This document shows, piece by piece, positions 38,122 to 46,225 of a stretch of DNA of 64,000 bases. Positions within the stretch are counted from its first letter, which is position 1. Each line of letters starts with the position of its first letter. The notes beneath the pieces were generated by a model that saw only the letters and a list, made by a program, of their open reading frames with translations, ran no database searches and was not told the origin of the DNA. The DNA lies in NCBI RefSeq assembly GCF_002863005.1, contig NZ_PKDG01000015.1:186001-250000 (forward strand). The letters are read 5' to 3'. The position numbers were made by a program, and so were the translations under genes. This DNA comes from Pseudoxanthomonas sp. (GTDB lineage Bacteria; Pseudomonadota; Gammaproteobacteria; Xanthomonadales; Xanthomonadaceae).

Positions 38122-38216
38122 GTTCTCCCCTCCTCAAGGGACCATGGCCGCGTGGAGCGACTGTTTTGATGGCAAAAACTGCGGTTTATTCCCTTACGAA
38201 TCCTGCCAGCTGGTAA

Positions 38217-38234
38217 AATGACACCGCTGGTCAA
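38217..38234. promoter_or_regulatory. LacI-type operator between TBDT2 and kdgK
   Basis: AATGACACCGCTGGTCAA is identical to the TBDT1 operator. On the plus strand it directly abuts a TAAAAT hexamer (38214-38219) that could be a -10 box for kdgK. One bound repressor could therefore control both divergent genes. Confidence 0.7.
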
Positions 38235-38360
38235 AAACAACGCTAACAGAGTGTGCGCTGCAACAACAACTGCCGTCTCCACGCGTTTTTCCTTGTCCCG
38301 TGGACAAGTCGCGGATGACAGGCGAGGCTGGTGCGCCACCATCACGGGAGGAGTGGGGTC

Positions 38361-39377
38361 ATGGGCAAGATCGTCTGTTTCGGGGAGCTGTTGCTGCGAC
38401 TGGGCGCGCCTGGCCGCCAGGCATTGCTGCAGTCGCCGGTGCTCGACGTGCACATCGGTGGCGCAGAGGCGAACGTCGCGGTCTCGCTTGCGCGCTTCGG
38501 CCACGAGGCGCGCATGGTCGGCCTGGTCGCGGACAACGCACTGGGTGAGGCCGCGCTGGGCGAGCTGCGCCGGCACCGCGTCGACACGCGCGCCGTGCAG
38601 CAGGTCGCAGGACGCATGGGCCTGTATTTCCTGACGACGGGTGCGATCCAGCGACCGAGCGAAGTGCTCTACGACCGCGCCGATTCGGCCTTCGCGCGCG
38701 CAGGTGGCGGCACGCACGACTGGCCTGCGCTGCTGTCGGGTGCGGACTGGCTGCATGTCTCCGGCGTCACGCCTGCGCTTGGCCAGCAGGCGGCGGACGG
38801 CGTCCGCGTGGCGATCGACGCCGCGCGCGCCGCGGGTGTGAACGTGTCGTTCGACGGCAACTTCCGGCCCAAGCTCTGGGACGCGTGGGGGGGCGATGCA
38901 CCGACGATCCTGCGCGGCCTGATGTCCGGGGCCGACATCCTGTTCGCCAGTCATCGCGACCTGGAGGTCATCCTCGGCCTGGACTTCCCGCAGGCGACGC
39001 CGCAGGAGCGCTTCGCGGCCGGAGCCGCTGCGGCCTTCAAGGCGTTCCCGCACCTCCGGCAGATGGCGGCGACGATCCGCGTGCAACGCAGCGTGGACCA
39101 TCACGCGCTGTCCGGCATCACGGCCCTGCGCGACGGCAGCCTGCTGACGACGCCGTCCTACGAAGTGACTCCCATCGTGGATCGCATCGGCACCGGCGAT
39201 GCGTTCGCGGCCGGCGTCCTGCACGGCGGCCTTGCCGGCATGGCGCCCGCCGACGCATTGCACTTCGGCGTGGCGGCGGCATGCCTGAAGCACTCGCTGC
39301 CGGGCGATTTCAATCTCGTCGCCGCGAACGACGTACAGGCATTCCTCGGCGAGAACAGCCTGGACGTCAAACGCTGA
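38361..39377 (+). CDS. kdgK: 2-dehydro-3-deoxygluconokinase (PfkB family)
   Basis: KdgK phosphorylates KDG to KDPG, which KDPG aldolase then splits. No eda gene is in this window. The protein has 338 residues. PfkB signature 1 is seen in HIGGAEANVAVSLARFGHEA and signature 2 in DRIGTGDAFAAGVLHG, with catalytic Asp280. FDGNFRPKLW is typical of KDG kinases. The start follows GGAGGAG. The gene is divergent from TBDT2 with the operator in between, and completes the KduI-KduD-KdgK route. Confidence 0.9.
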   Translation: MGKIVCFGELLLRLGAPGRQALLQSPVLDVHIGGAEANVAVSLARFGHEARMVGLVADNALGEAALGELRRHRVDTRAVQQVAGRMGLYFLTTGAIQRPSEVLYDRADSAFARAGGGTHDWPALLSGADWLHVSGVTPALGQQAADGVRVAIDAARAAGVNVSFDGNFRPKLWDAWGGDAPTILRGLMSGADILFASHRDLEVILGLDFPQATPQERFAAGAAAAFKAFPHLRQMAATIRVQRSVDHHALSGITALRDGSLLTTPSYEVTPIVDRIGTGDAFAAGVLHGGLAGMAPADALHFGVAAACLKHSLPGDFNLVAANDVQAFLGENSLDVKR

Positions 39378-39422
39378 GCGCGTCCGGCCGCAAGGGAATG
39401 TTGCGTTGCCGCATTCCCGGAC

Positions 39423-39435
39423 GCAGCAAAAACTA
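39423..39435 (+). promoter_or_regulatory. Shared 13-bp motif upstream of the CitE-like gene
   Basis: GCAGCAAAAACTA lies 75 bp before the CitE-like gene. Relatives occur before TBDT3 (43771-43783) and before the CoA-transferase gene (52537-52549), with consensus GCWRCARAARCTA. It may be the binding site of the LysR regulator in this locus or part of a promoter. Confidence 0.4.
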
Positions 39436-39510
39436 TCGTTTGAAGATGCTGGCGCGGGCTTTGCCGGTGGCGCGATTCCAGCAGACTGCGCGCCATGATG
39501 AGCGCCGTCC

Positions 39511-40359
39511 ATGCGTAGCAAACTGTTCGTGCCCGGCAGTCGCCCGATGCTGTTCGCCAAGGCGTTGGCCGGCGACGCAGACCTCCTGTCCTTCGACCTC
39601 GAGGATGCCGTCGCGGGCGAAGACAAGGCGGCGGCGCGCACGCAGGTCGCTGCCTTCCTGCAGCCGGCACCGCACCGTGCCGCGCGCAAGCAGGTGGTCG
39701 TACGCGTGAACGCCTGGAGTTCGTCGGCGTGGGAGGACGACCTGCGCGCGATCCTGCCGCTGGACATCGACCTGCTCAACCTGCCGAAGATCGAGTCGGT
39801 GGAACAGCTCCGCCAAGCGATCAGCGAAGTCGAGTCGGTCGAAGCGCGCCTCGGCGTCCGCAGGGCCGTCGGGCTGCTGGTGAACATCGAAACCCCCCGC
39901 GCGCTGCGCCATGCGGTCAAGATCGCGCAGGCCCATCCGCGCGTCCGCGGCCTGCAACTGGGGCTTGGCGATCTGTTCGAGCCCTACGGCATCCGCCGCA
40001 GCGACCTTCGCAACGTGCACGCCGCGCAGTACGCCCTGCGCATGGCCGCGGCGGAAGCGGGCGCGTTCGCTTACGACGCCGCGTTCCCTGGCCTGGAAGA
40101 CGAAGCCGGCTTCCGCGCCGAAGCCGACGCGGCGCGCGCACTCGGATTCGCGGGCAAGAGTTGCGTGCATCCGCGCCAGGTGGCGTGGGCCAACGCGGCG
40201 TTCGCGCCGTCCGTCGAGGAAGTCGACGCGGCGCGTCGCACGGTTGCCGCCGCAGAGGGGAGTGCGGGTGTCTACGCGGTGGACGGCCGCATGGTGGATG
40301 CCCCGTTCCTCGCGCGCGCGCGCGCCGTCCTCGCCGCTGCCGAACGGGAGCGCGCATGA
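39511..40359 (+). CDS. HpcH/HpaI aldolase / citrate lyase beta-like protein (CitE family)
   Basis: The protein has 282 residues and no signal peptide. CitE-like features are RSKLFVPGSRPMLFAKALA, LLSFDLEDAVAGEDKAAAR with metal-binding acids, VNAWSSSAWEDD with an Asn in place of the usual RVN Arg-Val-Asn context, LLVNIETPRAL and LGLGDLFEPYGI. Such enzymes split beta-hydroxyacyl-CoA thioesters such as malyl- or citramalyl-CoA. No citC/D/F/G genes are near, so it is not citrate lyase. Its stop overlaps the start of the symporter gene. A CaiB-type CoA-transferase 12 kb downstream could make its substrate. Confidence 0.75.
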   Translation: MRSKLFVPGSRPMLFAKALAGDADLLSFDLEDAVAGEDKAAARTQVAAFLQPAPHRAARKQVVVRVNAWSSSAWEDDLRAILPLDIDLLNLPKIESVEQLRQAISEVESVEARLGVRRAVGLLVNIETPRALRHAVKIAQAHPRVRGLQLGLGDLFEPYGIRRSDLRNVHAAQYALRMAAAEAGAFAYDAAFPGLEDEAGFRAEADAARALGFAGKSCVHPRQVAWANAAFAPSVEEVDAARRTVAAAEGSAGVYAVDGRMVDAPFLARARAVLAAAERERA

Positions 40360-42803
40360 CGGTCGTTTCGCGGGTCCGCGGCCGTTTCGGTCTGGCGTCG
40401 CTACACAGGTATCTGGCGATGGTGGGCATTGCCGTGCTGGTCGCATGCGGCGTGTTGCCGGGCCATGCACGCGGCGAGAGCCTCACGCGTCTTTCCGAGG
40501 GGTCGCTTCCCGTACCGCCCGCGAGTGCGCGTGCCCTGCACAGCGCCGGTGACGACCTGCTGGCCTTCGGCGACACCGCTGCGTGGCGGTGGGAGAAGAC
40601 CGGAGCACGCTGGCAGGTGATCGGACTGAAGGCGCCGGCCCCGGTCGATCATTGGCGGAATGCGGCGCCGGGGCGTCTCTACCTGCTTCAATCGGACATC
40701 ACCGGCTCGCGGATCGCCGGGATCGCAACAGCGAACCTCGTGCGCGGACAGCTGTCCGTGCAGCCATTGCCGGCGTTCCCGCAACCCCTCGAGCAGGTCC
40801 AGCTTGCGGCGGATTCCGCGAATGTCTATGCGGCCGGTCGCGACGACGCGGGCACGGCGCGCGTATGGCGGCGCGCGGTCGATGCCTCGGCCGCCACCGC
40901 GTGGCAGGCGCTGCCTGCGCTTCCGTCGGGCGCGCCCCTCAACTCGCTTGTCGCGCAACGCGGCGAACTGATCGCCACCACGCGCGGCGCAGGCGAGGAT
41001 GCCCAGTGGCGCTGGTCGTCCGAAAACGGCTGGCAATCATTGCCGCCCGTTCCCGGTGCGCTTGCCGGCGAAGGCACGGCGCGCGCGCTCGGACAGGCCC
41101 ACGTGCTGTATCTGCTCAAGCCATTCGCCGGTTCCACCGCCTCGCGGCTCGCGACCTTCCATACCATCACCCGCGCCTGGACCGACATTCCCGGGTCCAC
41201 GGCCGCGCTCTCGCCCCGTGTCACGGCCTGGGGCGACGGACTGGTCGGCTGGGACGCCGGCGCCAGCGCGCTGCGGACGACCTCGATCACCGGCGGCACC
41301 TACCTGCTCAAGTGGCTGGACTGGCTGGTCATCGTCGTGTATCTCGCAGCGATGGTCGGCATCGGCCTGTACTTCTACCTGCAGGAGAAACGCGCATCCA
41401 CGGCGGATTTCTTCGTCGGCGGCCGCAGCATCCCGTTCTGGGCGGCCGGCGTCAGCCTGTACGCCACCAACACCAGTTCCATCAGTTTCATCGCGATTCC
41501 GGCGAAGGCGTTCGAAACGAACTGGCAGTACCTGACCAACAACCTGATCGCGGTCGTCGGCCTGATGTTCGTCGCCATCTGGATCGTGCCGCTGCTGCGC
41601 CGCCTCGACCTGATGTCCGTGTTCTCCTACCTGGAGAAGCGTTTCCATCCCGCCATCCGGATGCTCGCCAGCGCCCTGTGCATCGCGATGCAGATCGGCA
41701 GCCGCATGAGCGTGATCCTGTTCCTGCCCGCGCTCGCGATCGCCACGATCACCGGCCTGGACGTGGTGTGGAGCATCCTCATCATGGGCGTGTTCACCAT
41801 CATCTACACCACGCTGGGCGGCATGAAGGCGGTCATCTGGACCGACTTCGTGCAGGTGTTCGTGATGTTCGGCGGCGCGATCTTCGCCATCGGATTCATC
41901 ATCTACCACCTCAACGGCGGCGTGCCCGAGTTCCTCCAGGTGGCGATGGCGGAGAACAAGACGCAGCTGTTCGATTTCAGTTTCGACCTCACCAAGGCGA
42001 CCGTCTGGGGCTTCATCTTCCTGGTGGTGTTCGACGTGGTGCTGACGTTCCCGAAAGACCAGGTGCTGATGCAGCGCGTGCTGTCCACGAAGTCCGACAA
42101 GGAGGCGGGGCGTTCGATATGGACGTTCGCCGCCATCATGATTCCCGGCGGCTTCTTCTTCTATGCGATCGGCACGGCGCTGTACGTGTACTACCAGTCC
42201 CATCCCGAGCGCATGAATCCGCTGCTGCCCATCGACGCGACATTCCCGCTGTTCATCGCGGCAGAACTGCCGATGGGCGTCACCGGCCTGATCATCGCCG
42301 GCATCTTCGCCGCCGCCATGTCCACGCTGTCCAGCATCATCAACAGCGTCTCGACGCTGGCCTCCGTGGATTTCTACGAGAAGCTGGCGAAGAACCCGAC
42401 TCCGAAGAAGAGCGTGCTGTTCGCGGAGATCATGGGCGTGCTGGTGGGCCTGGTGGGCATCGGCATAGCGCTGGTGCTCTCGCGCTACGACATCCACTCC
42501 CTGTTCGACGTCTCGATCGAACTGGCAGGTCTGCTCGGGGGTGGCTTCGCCGGGGCGTACACGCTGGGGATGTTCACGCGGCGCGCCAACGCACAGGGCG
42601 TTGCCATCGGCATCGCCGGGGCCATCGTGCTGACCCTGCTTATCTGGTCGATGGATCTCGTGCATCCGTACTTCTACCTGGGCATCTCGATCCTGCTGTG
42701 CATCGTCATCGGCTACGCGGCCAGCTGGCTGTTCCCGCCACCGGCGCAATCGCTGCAGGGCCTGACGATCCACCGGCAGGATGCCGTGAACACGGCCGGC
42801 TGA
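40356..42803 (+). CDS. Sodium:solute symporter with N-terminal beta-propeller (kelch-like) domain
   Basis: The protein has 815 residues. A signal-like helix (about 20-42) is followed by about 270 residues of kelch-like repeats (VYAAGRDDAGTARVWRRAVD and W-Q-x-L-P-x-x-P motifs). The SSS transporter core then begins near residue 325 (YLLKWLDWLVIVVYLAAMVG), with ADFFVGGRSIPFWAAGVSLY and ATNTSSISFIAIPAKAF. About 13-14 helices follow. The propeller should lie in the periplasm and resembles NanM-type mutarotases, so it may present the right anomer to the transporter. It is coupled to the CitE-like gene by an ATGA overlap. The solute is unknown. Confidence 0.82.
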   Translation: MTVVSRVRGRFGLASLHRYLAMVGIAVLVACGVLPGHARGESLTRLSEGSLPVPPASARALHSAGDDLLAFGDTAAWRWEKTGARWQVIGLKAPAPVDHWRNAAPGRLYLLQSDITGSRIAGIATANLVRGQLSVQPLPAFPQPLEQVQLAADSANVYAAGRDDAGTARVWRRAVDASAATAWQALPALPSGAPLNSLVAQRGELIATTRGAGEDAQWRWSSENGWQSLPPVPGALAGEGTARALGQAHVLYLLKPFAGSTASRLATFHTITRAWTDIPGSTAALSPRVTAWGDGLVGWDAGASALRTTSITGGTYLLKWLDWLVIVVYLAAMVGIGLYFYLQEKRASTADFFVGGRSIPFWAAGVSLYATNTSSISFIAIPAKAFETNWQYLTNNLIAVVGLMFVAIWIVPLLRRLDLMSVFSYLEKRFHPAIRMLASALCIAMQIGSRMSVILFLPALAIATITGLDVVWSILIMGVFTIIYTTLGGMKAVIWTDFVQVFVMFGGAIFAIGFIIYHLNGGVPEFLQVAMAENKTQLFDFSFDLTKATVWGFIFLVVFDVVLTFPKDQVLMQRVLSTKSDKEAGRSIWTFAAIMIPGGFFFYAIGTALYVYYQSHPERMNPLLPIDATFPLFIAAELPMGVTGLIIAGIFAAAMSTLSSIINSVSTLASVDFYEKLAKNPTPKKSVLFAEIMGVLVGLVGIGIALVLSRYDIHSLFDVSIELAGLLGGGFAGAYTLGMFTRRANAQGVAIGIAGAIVLTLLIWSMDLVHPYFYLGISILLCIVIGYAASWLFPPPAQSLQGLTIHRQDAVNTAG

Positions 42804-42874
42804 GCGCATGGGCCATAGGTCCCATCGTCGGCGCGCCACGCCTCGTGTAGCCTGACGGCAGCAGGGGGAGGCGC

Positions 42875-43750
42875 GTGGATACCCAGTTCCTGAACACGTT
42901 CGTGGTGGTCGCCGACCGCGGCTCGATGGCGGCCGCGGCGCGCGTGCTGAACATCACCCCCGCCGCGGTGGCGCAGCAGATCCGCACGCTCGAGCGGGAA
43001 CTGGGCGCGCCTTTGATCGCGCGCGCGGGGCGCACCGTCAGCCTGACCGAAGAGGGCGCGCGCATCCTGCAGCGGGCACGCGACCTGCTCCGCGACGTAT
43101 CGGACATGCGCAGTGTGGCCAACGACAGCGACGTGTCGGGCGAACTGCGCCTGGGCGCGTGCCCGACCGCGCTGGCCGGCATGCTGCCCGACATCCTGGC
43201 GCGCATGGTCGATGCATTCCCGCAGATCAACGTCTACATCCGGCCGGCGTACTCGGCCGAGCTCTATCGCGCGGTGGAGGCGGGCGAACTGGACGCGGCG
43301 CTGGTGCTGCAGGCGCCGTACAGCCTGCCCAAAACCTGCGACTGGCAGCTGCTGCGCGAAGAGCCGCTGGTGATGATCGCGCCGGCGCGGATGGCGGGAC
43401 GCGACCCGCACGACCTGCTGCGCAGCGAACCGCTGATCCGCTACGACCGCAACCAGTGGGGCGGGCGCGTGGCGGACGAGTACCTGCATGCCGCCGGGAT
43501 CGTGCCGCGCGAGCGGTTCGAACTGAACGGGCTCAACGCCATTGCGGTGATGGTGGACCGCGGCCTGGGCGTGTCGCTGGTACCCGACTGGGCACGTCCG
43601 TGGCCGGAGGGGCTGGACCTGGTGCGCATTCCGCTGCCGCTGCCCAGCGAGCCACGCCGGATCGGCATGGTGTGGTCGCGCTCCTCGGTGCGCATCCGCC
43701 TGGTCACCGTACTGCTGCAGGAGAGTCGTGCCGCCACCGGCCATGCCTGA
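42875..43750 (+). CDS. LysR-family transcriptional regulator
   Basis: The protein has 291 residues and starts at GTG. The winged HTH is MDTQFLNTFVVVADRGSMAA followed by AARVLNITPAAVAQQIRTLE, and the effector domain begins near residue 90 (ELRLGACPTALAGMLP). It sits between the symporter gene and the third TBDT, in the same orientation, and is the only regulator gene in the 39.5-53.8 kb locus. It is therefore the likely local regulator. No autoregulatory site was identified upstream of it. Confidence 0.9.
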   Translation: MDTQFLNTFVVVADRGSMAAAARVLNITPAAVAQQIRTLERELGAPLIARAGRTVSLTEEGARILQRARDLLRDVSDMRSVANDSDVSGELRLGACPTALAGMLPDILARMVDAFPQINVYIRPAYSAELYRAVEAGELDAALVLQAPYSLPKTCDWQLLREEPLVMIAPARMAGRDPHDLLRSEPLIRYDRNQWGGRVADEYLHAAGIVPRERFELNGLNAIAVMVDRGLGVSLVPDWARPWPEGLDLVRIPLPLPSEPRRIGMVWSRSSVRIRLVTVLLQESRAATGHA

Positions 43751-43770
43751 GCCGCGATGTTGCAGTGCAC

Positions 43771-43783
43771 GCTACAAAAACTA
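43771..43783 (+). promoter_or_regulatory. Shared 13-bp motif upstream of TBDT3
   Basis: GCTACAAAAACTA matches the motif before the CitE-like gene at 11 of 13 positions. A TGTTGC element precedes each of the two copies, 17 bp upstream here and 28 bp upstream there, a difference of one helical turn. It lies 196 bp before the TBDT3 start. Confidence 0.4.
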
Positions 43784-43979
43784 GCCTGTGAACATATCGG
43801 CGGACGATTCTTCCGTGACCGGTGTCGCCTTACGCTGCGGCCATCGTCGGGTTCACGCGTCTGGGAGGAACGCGGGGCACGCCGGCCGCCAACGCGGTCT
43901 TCGCACACACATCTCTAGTCCGGAACGTGCCGCCCGCTGCGCGACCGTGCCGTCCACCGAAGCATTCCGAGAGCACACC

Positions 43980-46211
43980 ATGAAACAGGTACCCGCCGCG
44001 TTCGGCGTTTTCCTGCTGGCCGCCGCCGTCAGCGCCAGCGTCAAGGCCCAACAGAACACTCCGCTGCCGCCGCAGGACGCGACGACCGAAGAACGGGCGA
44101 AGGATGCCGTCGACCTGGATCAGGTGATCGTGACCGGCGTGCGTGCGCCGAAGTCGATCGACCGCATCCCCGGTGCGGTGTCGCTGGTGTCCAAGGAAGA
44201 GGTCAAGCACACGCTTGCGCTGACCGAAGACGCGACGGCGGTGCTGGCACGCACGGTGCCCGGCTATGCGGAATCGTCCCAGGCCATGAGCAATACCGGT
44301 GAAACCCTGCGCGGCCGCATCGCGCTGCGCCTATTCGATGGCGTGCCGCAAGGCTCGCCGTTGCGCGAGGGTGGCCGCAACGCGACGTTCACCGACATGG
44401 GCATCGTGGACCGCATCGAGGTCATCAACGGTCCGTCGGCGTCGGAGGGCATCGGTGCCGCGGGTGGCATCATCAACTACATCTCCACCGTGCCGACCAA
44501 GGAAGGCAGCGAATTCCGCTTCCTGTCGCGCTATTCCACCCAGTTCAAGGACGACAGCGCCGGCTGGAAACTCGGCCTGAACTATGCGTTCAAGCAGGAG
44601 AACCGCGACCTGGTGGTGGGCGTGTCGCGCATCGATCGCGGCATGGCGTACGACGCGGATGGTCGTCGTGTCGGCATGAACACGAGCGGCTCGGTATCGG
44701 ACTCGGTGGCCCGCAACCTGTTCCTGAAGGGTGGCATCAACTTCGGTGAAGACGGCGTGCAGCGGCTGCAGCTGAGTTACAGCAATTTCAAGATCGAGGG
44801 CAACGGCGACTACATCCAGGTCGAGGGCTGCCGCCCCGGCACCTGCCCCAATCCGGTGACCAACACGTCCGAGCGCGGGCAGATCTTCGGCAGCAAGGCG
44901 GAGTTCAACGACTTCGAGCAGTTGAATGCGCTGTACACGCACGGAGACTTCCTTGGCGGCAATCTGGTGCTGAATGCGTACTGGGCTGACCAGGCCATGC
45001 GTTATCTCCCGGAGAACGGAGACGATCGCCAGTTGGTGTGGCCGCTGCCGGTGGGCGCGGAGCGCATCTTCGACCAGTCGGAAATCACCAGCAAGAAGTG
45101 GGGTCTCCGTCCGTCGTGGACCCGCTCGTCGCTGTTCGGCGTCGATGGCCTGGAACTCCGCACCGGTGTCGACTATGTCTACGACGAGGCGCAGCAGCGC
45201 CTCGCATTGACCAACCGCCTGTGGGTGCCGCCCATGGAATACACCAGCGTGGCGCCCTACGTCCAGCTCAGCTACGACATCGGCCCGGTGACCGTGAGCG
45301 GTGGCTTCCGTCGCGAGGACGGTGAGCTGCACGTCGACAGCTACACGACTACGCCCTTCCGCAACAGCGTGTTCGTCGAGGGCGGCGGCGTGGAGTACAC
45401 CGAGAACCTGGTGAACTTCGGCGCCATCTGGCGTATCGCCGGCGGCTGGTCGGTGTTCGCCTCGTACGGCGAAGGCTTCAGTCTGCCCAACATCGGCATC
45501 CCGCTCCGCAACATCAACGTGCCGGGCCAGTCGGTGGACCGGATCCGCGACCTGCAGGCGATCGTCGTCGACAACCGCGAGTACGGTTTCAACTGGCGTG
45601 GCGACCGCGGTTCGCTCGGCGGTTCGTACTACGACTCGCGCTCCCCGTTCGGCACCTCGCTGGCGGTCGACCCGGCGACCAACGACTACGTGCTCAACCG
45701 CGCCCCGACCCGCATCAAGGGCGTCGAACTGAGCGGCGAATGGCGCTTCAATCCGCAGTGGAAGGTCAACGGTCTTTACTCGCGTATCCGGGGCGAGACC
45801 GCGTTCTGGAATGCCGACCTGCTGGGTCGCTATCCCGCAGGCGGGCTCAACAAGCCGATCGGTGTCTCGGACATCAATCCGGACAAGATCGGCGCGTCGG
45901 TCAACTGGCGTTTCAACGAACAGGGTGACGTCACCCTCAACGCCACGAAGCTGCTGGATCGCGACCTTACGGGTTCCGATACGCGTGCGTTCGACGGACA
46001 GACCTACTCGTTCCAGGAACACACGCAGGGTTACACGCTGTTCGATCTCAGCGCCAACTACAATTTCGAGAACTATGGTCGCGTGACGCTGGGCATCGAG
46101 AACCTGACCAACAAGCAGTACGTGCTCAGCTGGTCGCAGGTGGACTTCTTCAAGAACTATTTCGCCGGTCGCGGTCGCATGTACTCCGTTACCTACGAGT
46201 ACACGTTCTGA
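43980..46211 (+). CDS. TonB-dependent receptor (TBDT3, short siderophore/carbohydrate type)
   Basis: The protein has 743 residues. It has a signal peptide (cleavage near SVKA-QQ), a TonB box region (DLDQVIVTGVRAPKSIDRIP), a plug with the motifs GIVDRIEVINGPSASEGIGA and GGIINYIST, and a barrel ending in VTYEYTF. It is shorter than TBDT1 and TBDT2 and lacks their plug motifs, so it belongs to another subfamily. Position suggests it imports the substrate of the following enzymes rather than iron. It heads the unit TBDT-hydrolase-kinase-fusion-GH127. Confidence 0.92.
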   Translation: MKQVPAAFGVFLLAAAVSASVKAQQNTPLPPQDATTEERAKDAVDLDQVIVTGVRAPKSIDRIPGAVSLVSKEEVKHTLALTEDATAVLARTVPGYAESSQAMSNTGETLRGRIALRLFDGVPQGSPLREGGRNATFTDMGIVDRIEVINGPSASEGIGAAGGIINYISTVPTKEGSEFRFLSRYSTQFKDDSAGWKLGLNYAFKQENRDLVVGVSRIDRGMAYDADGRRVGMNTSGSVSDSVARNLFLKGGINFGEDGVQRLQLSYSNFKIEGNGDYIQVEGCRPGTCPNPVTNTSERGQIFGSKAEFNDFEQLNALYTHGDFLGGNLVLNAYWADQAMRYLPENGDDRQLVWPLPVGAERIFDQSEITSKKWGLRPSWTRSSLFGVDGLELRTGVDYVYDEAQQRLALTNRLWVPPMEYTSVAPYVQLSYDIGPVTVSGGFRREDGELHVDSYTTTPFRNSVFVEGGGVEYTENLVNFGAIWRIAGGWSVFASYGEGFSLPNIGIPLRNINVPGQSVDRIRDLQAIVVDNREYGFNWRGDRGSLGGSYYDSRSPFGTSLAVDPATNDYVLNRAPTRIKGVELSGEWRFNPQWKVNGLYSRIRGETAFWNADLLGRYPAGGLNKPIGVSDINPDKIGASVNWRFNEQGDVTLNATKLLDRDLTGSDTRAFDGQTYSFQEHTQGYTLFDLSANYNFENYGRVTLGIENLTNKQYVLSWSQVDFFKNYFAGRGRMYSVTYEYTF

Positions 46212-46225
46212 TCCACCATCCGCGG

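Noticed and set aside
35206-38169. A 987-codon open frame on the plus strand opposite TBDT2
   Set aside because: It is the mirror of a clear TonB receptor gene. Its translation is low-complexity, rich in Arg, Gly, Val and His, with no domain, as expected for an antisense frame in high-G+C DNA.
39511-40359. Citrate lyase beta subunit of a citrate fermentation operon
   Set aside because: No acyl-carrier, alpha subunit, ligase or CitX/CitG genes are present. Stand-alone CitE proteins act on other acyl-CoA substrates.
43818-43826. ACCGGTGTC half-site upstream of TBDT3, resembling the pectin operator
   Set aside because: Only nine bases match and the other half-site is absent. The same nine bases occur by chance in coding DNA of the window, so TBDT3 was not added to the LacI regulon.
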